Shown in pieces: positions 61,081 through 64,000 of a DNA stretch of 64,000 bases. The stretch's first letter is position 1. Each line of letters opens with the position of its first letter. A program made the translations under genes and the position numbers. The notes beneath the pieces were generated by a model. That model was given only the letters and a program-made list of their open reading frames with translations. It ran no database searches and was not told the origin of the DNA. Source of the DNA: CAZOVB01 sp046541415 (GTDB lineage Bacteria; Planctomycetota; Phycisphaerae; SM23-33); assembly GCA_046541415.1 (NCBI GenBank), contig JBKHDI010000001.1, positions 62,001 to 126,000 on the forward strand, given 5' to 3'.

Positions 61081-61851
61081 ATGCCGCTACTGCAGGAACT
61101 CAACACCACGCAGATCAACGAAGTGCTCCAGGGCGCCACCGAGAAGAACGTGCCCCTGACCATCTGTATCCGCGAGGAAAAGGGCTGGACGAACCTGCAC
61201 AGCCGCCTGCTGCAGTTCGTCGACGGCTATATCCTCGTCGAACCCGCCACGCCGGCCCCGGAGGCCCCGCCGGCGGAATTCGCCCCGGGCCAGAAGCTCG
61301 GCATGAGTTTCAAGTTCAAGCACTACAAGCACATAGCGTCTGCGACAATGAAGGACCAGCAGCCGTTCACGCTGGATGACGGCACGGTGTTGCGCGTTTT
61401 GCGGCTTTGCTGCCCGCTGCACATGCACCGCGTCCAGAGGCGGGCCTACCTGCGGGCGTCCGTCCCGGCGGGAAAGATCGTCCGCGTCAGCTACTGGCAC
61501 GGCACGATGGATGACGAACCGACCGGCGGCGAATCCGATCTGCCTGTCTGGTCGGCCCGGGTGGGGGACCTCTCGGCCGGTGGATTCCAGGCCCTGTCCA
61601 AGCCCGAATCGGCTGGTGACCTCGAGGAGGGCGACATGCTCGGCGTGCGCCTGGTCTTCGGTTCGGGCGAGATGACCCTGTACGCCGATGCGATGTTCCG
61701 CCACTTCGACAAGACCCCCGAGGGCGAAGTGGTCATGGGCTTCCAGTTCATGGGCCTCGACCAGACGCCAAAGGGCAGGCAGGCCCTCAAGCAGATCTTC
61801 TACAAGGTCAGCGACTACCTGAAACTCCAGGACCGCAGCCGGACCGCCTGA
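61081..61851 (+). CDS. PilZ-domain c-di-GMP receptor protein
   Basis: A 256-residue cytoplasmic protein. Residues about 115-230 hold the PilZ domain: RRAYLR (R121-x-x-x-R125) and the D163-x-S165-x-x-G168 motif (GDLSAGG) bind c-di-GMP. The N-terminal 100 residues form a YcgR-N-like beta domain. It is a candidate flagellar brake or surface regulator; no flagellar gene is nearby. The ATG at 61081 is used; a GTG at 61066 is possible. Confidence 0.85.
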   Translation: MPLLQELNTTQINEVLQGATEKNVPLTICIREEKGWTNLHSRLLQFVDGYILVEPATPAPEAPPAEFAPGQKLGMSFKFKHYKHIASATMKDQQPFTLDDGTVLRVLRLCCPLHMHRVQRRAYLRASVPAGKIVRVSYWHGTMDDEPTGGESDLPVWSARVGDLSAGGFQALSKPESAGDLEEGDMLGVRLVFGSGEMTLYADAMFRHFDKTPEGEVVMGFQFMGLDQTPKGRQALKQIFYKVSDYLKLQDRSRTA

Positions 61852-61888
61852 GTCCGACAAGACGGCCTGACGACCGCTTTCTGCACAG

Positions 61889-61932
61889 TTCCACCCACGG
61901 CCCGATGTGGACTTTTCCGGGTCGTGGGTGAA
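61889..61932. terminator. Terminator after the PilZ gene
   Basis: TTCCACCCACGGCCCG and CGGGTCGTGGGTGAA (one mismatch) form a strong stem around a 12-base loop, followed by ACTTTTG. Confidence 0.6.
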
Positions 61933-61953
61933 CTTTTGCGCGCACCGCCGAGC

Positions 61954-61982
61954 TTGACCTGCAGCCGGCGCGTCGATATGCT
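61954..61982 (+). promoter_or_regulatory. Promoter of ogt, probably leaderless
   Basis: TTGACC (61954-61959), a 17-base spacer, then TATGCT (61977-61982). The ATG at 61989 is 7 bases past the -10, where transcription would start. No ribosome-binding site precedes the ATG. Confidence 0.6.
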
Positions 61983-61988
61983 CCGCCC

Positions 61989-62513
61989 ATGCCCAAAGTC
62001 AAGAAATCTGCCGCCGTCTACCGCGCAACCTGGCCCACCGCATGGGGGCCTATGGGGGGCCTGGCCAGCAGGAATGGCATCAGCGGGATCATCCTGCCGC
62101 ATTATCAGCCGGACGACCTGGAGGCCCTGATGGCCTGGGAGTACCCCAAGGCTCTCTCCGACGAAGGCCCATTCGAAGCCCTGATCGACGCGACGCGCGA
62201 TTTCTTCAACGGCAAGGCCCCCGACTTCTCCGAGGTGCAGATCGATCTGCCCGGGCCGGAGACGTTCTCGGGCCTGGTCTATCGCGGGTGCATGGAGATC
62301 GAGTACGGCCGGACGCTGAGCTACTCGCAACTGGCGATCAAGATCAACCGCGAAGGCTCGGCCCGGGCCGTTGCCACCGCCTTAAGCAAGAACCCCACGC
62401 CCATCATCGTGCCCTGTCACCGCGTCATCTACTCCAACGGGCAGATGGGCGGCTACAGCGGCGAGGGCGGGCCGGACCAGAAACAGCGCCTGCTCGATCT
62501 GGAAAAGCCCTGA
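61989..62513 (+). CDS. ogt: Methylated-DNA-protein-cysteine methyltransferase
   Basis: Suicidal repair of O6-methylguanine. It is 174 residues. The active Cys143 lies in PTPIIVPCHRVI, with FSGLVYRGCMEIEYGRTLSYSQLA and YSGEGGPDQKQRLLDLE as the other conserved blocks. The N-terminal domain is short. Its stop abuts the convergent esterase stop in TGATCA. Confidence 0.92.
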   Translation: MPKVKKSAAVYRATWPTAWGPMGGLASRNGISGIILPHYQPDDLEALMAWEYPKALSDEGPFEALIDATRDFFNGKAPDFSEVQIDLPGPETFSGLVYRGCMEIEYGRTLSYSQLAIKINREGSARAVATALSKNPTPIIVPCHRVIYSNGQMGGYSGEGGPDQKQRLLDLEKP

Positions 62514-63266
62514 TCAATCGCCGCCTGTCCGCATCGCCGGCAGGTTCGCCTCGACAAAGCTCAGCGACTCCTGGATGTGCTCGTCCCAGTAGGCCCAGTC
62601 GTGCGCACCGGGATATTCGGCGTATTCATGGGCCAGAGCGATCGACTCCAGGTGAGCGTGGAATCTGCGATTGGCCTCGATGAGGAAGTCATCCACCCCG
62701 CAGTCCAAGCGCAGGGCAGGGGCCCGCCCGGATTCGACGGCAGCTTCGGCGAGTTTGTAAACGTCGTACTGCTCTGCCGACAGCGCCGCGACCATCTCCT
62801 GGTATATGTCTCGCTTCCGGCCGTCGCCGTGGACGAAGTCGACCGCGCTGGAATGGCCGCACGCCGCGGAGAACAGCTCCGGATGCTTCAGCCCCAGCAT
62901 GATCGCGCCATACCCGCCCATGCTCAGGCCCGCCACCGCGCGGGCGCTGCGATCGGCGACCGTGTCGAACGTCCGGTCGACGAAGCCGATCACGTCCTGG
63001 ACAATGTGGTCCTCATAGGCCAATCCGCCGTTGCGGGGGTCATTGACGTACCAGTTGCGGTGGCCGTCGGGCATGACCACCAGCAGGTTCGTCCCGTCGA
63101 GATAGCGTTCCAGGCTGGTCCGGCGGCACCAGATCGTGTGATCGTCGCTGAGCCCGTGCAGCAGGACGAGCACCGGCCAGGGACCGGGCGTCTCGGGGAT
63201 CAGCAGGTTCATGCTCGACTTCTTGTTCAGCGAACTGCCGTGAAACTGCATCGTACAGAATGCCAT
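62514..63266 (-). CDS. Esterase D/FrmB-type alpha/beta hydrolase
   Basis: A 250-residue alpha/beta hydrolase. GLSMGGYGAIM holds the nucleophile Ser; VLVLLHGLSDD is the oxyanion strand, and GAHDW carries the likely catalytic His. Similar to S-formylglutathione hydrolase and feruloyl/acetylxylan esterases. No signal peptide. The ATG at 63266 follows AAAGGACGG. It could remove acyl groups from glycans taken up by the cell (inference). Confidence 0.78.
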   Translation of the reverse strand: MAFCTMQFHGSSLNKKSSMNLLIPETPGPWPVLVLLHGLSDDHTIWCRRTSLERYLDGTNLLVVMPDGHRNWYVNDPRNGGLAYEDHIVQDVIGFVDRTFDTVADRSARAVAGLSMGGYGAIMLGLKHPELFSAACGHSSAVDFVHGDGRKRDIYQEMVAALSAEQYDVYKLAEAAVESGRAPALRLDCGVDDFLIEANRRFHAHLESIALAHEYAEYPGAHDWAYWDEHIQESLSFVEANLPAMRTGGD

Positions 63267-63400
63267 GCAATCCGTCCTTTCAGATGGGGCCAGTTGGGTG
63301 TTCTGCGCTCGGCCCTGCTAGAATGGCCCGCTCAGGATACCCAGCCCGGACAGGCCTGACAATGCTCTGTCCCGGCCTGGATTCGGCAGACGGTCGAGCA

Positions 63401-63429
63401 TTGTAACCACCAGCTGCCTCTGCTATTCT
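63401..63429 (+). promoter_or_regulatory. Promoter of the aconitase gene
   Basis: TTGTAA (63401-63406), a 17-base spacer, then TATTCT (63424-63429), about 44 bases before the ATG. Confidence 0.5.
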
Positions 63430-63472
63430 GTGCGTTTCGCAACACAACGACCGCTTAGGAGACTCTATAACC

Positions 63473-64000
63473 ATGGCAGAAAACCTGACCAGGAAGATCC
63501 TGGCCCAGCACCTTGTCGAGGGGGAACTGACCCCGGGCGAGGAGATCGGCATCCGCATCGACCAGACCCTTACCCAGGACGCGACCGGCACGACGGCGTT
63601 CCTGCTGCTGGAGGCGATGGAGATCCCGCAGGTCAAGACCGAGCTGTCGGTCAGCTATGTCGACCACAACATGGCCCAGTTCGGCCCGGAGAATCACGCC
63701 GACCACATGTACCTCCAGTCGATCGCCCCGAAGCTGGGTGCCTACCATTCCAGGCCCGGCAACGGCATCTGCCACCAGGTCCACCTCGAACGGTTCGCCA
63801 AGCCGGGCAAAACCCAGCTGGGCTCCGACAGCCACACGCCCACTGCGGGGGGCATGGGTGCACTGGCCATCGGCGCCGGCGGGCTCGACGTGGCCGTCGC
63901 CATGGGCGGCGGGGCCTTCTACACGCCCTGTCCGCGCGTCATCGGCGTGGAACTGACAGGCACGCTGCAACCCTGGGTGGCCGCCAAGGACATCATCCTC
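63473..64000 (+). CDS. Aconitate hydratase, N-terminal part (runs off right edge)
   Basis: The first 176 codons of an Fe-S aconitase that isomerises citrate and isocitrate. KIDQTLTQDATGT-like IGIRIDQTLTQDATGT, SVSYVDHN and QLGSDSHTPTAGGMG are conserved aconitase blocks, carrying the Asp/His active-site residues. The pattern fits the shorter bacterial form fused to its swivel domain (TIGR01342-like). The ATG at 63473 follows AGGAG. The 206-base gap upstream holds the promoter. Confidence 0.9.
   Translation, partial: MAENLTRKILAQHLVEGELTPGEEIGIRIDQTLTQDATGTTAFLLLEAMEIPQVKTELSVSYVDHNMAQFGPENHADHMYLQSIAPKLGAYHSRPGNGICHQVHLERFAKPGKTQLGSDSHTPTAGGMGALAIGAGGLDVAVAMGGGAFYTPCPRVIGVELTGTLQPWVAAKDIIL

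Overview
This is 64 kb of high-GC, gene-dense bacterial chromosome. The gene content points to an outer-membrane-bearing planctomycete, most likely of a Phycisphaerae-type lineage. The signs are a PEP-CTERM surface protein, an OprB-type porin, a formylglycine sulfatase, an ECF sigma factor joined to a giant alpha-2-macroglobulin, zinc-ribbon tail-anchored proteins, a CheD-HDOD fusion, and a carbohydrate/pectin catabolic repertoire. The siroheme-dependent heme genes (ahbC, ahbD) suggest an anaerobic or facultative lifestyle. Taxonomy is inferred from family content only; no rRNA gene is present. I saw no insertion sequence, prophage or CRISPR array.

Layout. 1-10.9 kb is mostly minus strand: a sulfatase N-terminus, tRNA-Ala(CGC), ahbC-ahbD, a secreted poly-Asp protein, hemB with a Nudix-like gene, a GH10 enzyme downstream of argC-argJ, and rplM-rpsI. 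11.2-14.8 kb (+) is a three-gene envelope operon resembling the FlgO/FlgP/FlgT (LPP20/CsgG-like) group. 14.9-24.8 kb holds an Fe-S aldo/keto reductase, OprB porin, a divergent metal-binding lipoprotein/MntP pair, a six-hairpin glycosidase, AzoR, a metzincin-like lipoprotein and the uronate genes uxuB-type SDR and uxaE, which lie downstream of gnd. 27.5-35.3 kb carries small unknown proteins, a PEP-CTERM protein, an SprT-like protein, a GH1 glucosidase and a 1109-residue GH94-like protein. 35.3-42.2 kb is a minus-strand operon purA-uppS-arfB-ogl-cdsA-sagB, with a divergent orf89-ispE unit followed by tRNA-Ala(GGC).

42.6-52.2 kb is the most unusual segment. A CheD-HDOD protein precedes an ECF sigma factor, an 1854-residue alpha-2-macroglobulin and penicillin-binding protein 1C. 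The last three are linked by ATGA stop/start overlaps. The macroglobulin keeps its thioester motif and carries a short cytoplasmic N-terminus ahead of its membrane anchor, placed like an anti-sigma region. I propose an envelope-damage sensing and repair module. 52.2-64 kb has a flavodoxin, a convergent pair of CPBP proteins (one lacking the catalytic glutamates), trpC, a TPR membrane protein, two zinc-ribbon proteins, a kinase-phosphoesterase-YhbY operon, an LPG-synthase-like membrane protein, a PilZ protein, Ogt (probably leaderless), an esterase and the start of an aconitase.

Together the genes describe a glycan-degrading cell. Porin, sulfatase, GH10, GH1 and oligogalacturonate lyase would feed UxaE, UxuB and Gnd, alongside an extensive envelope maintenance apparatus. 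Several convergent gene pairs end within a few bases of each other or share their stop codons, so the sequence is compact. Most promoters listed are sigma-70-like matches read by eye.
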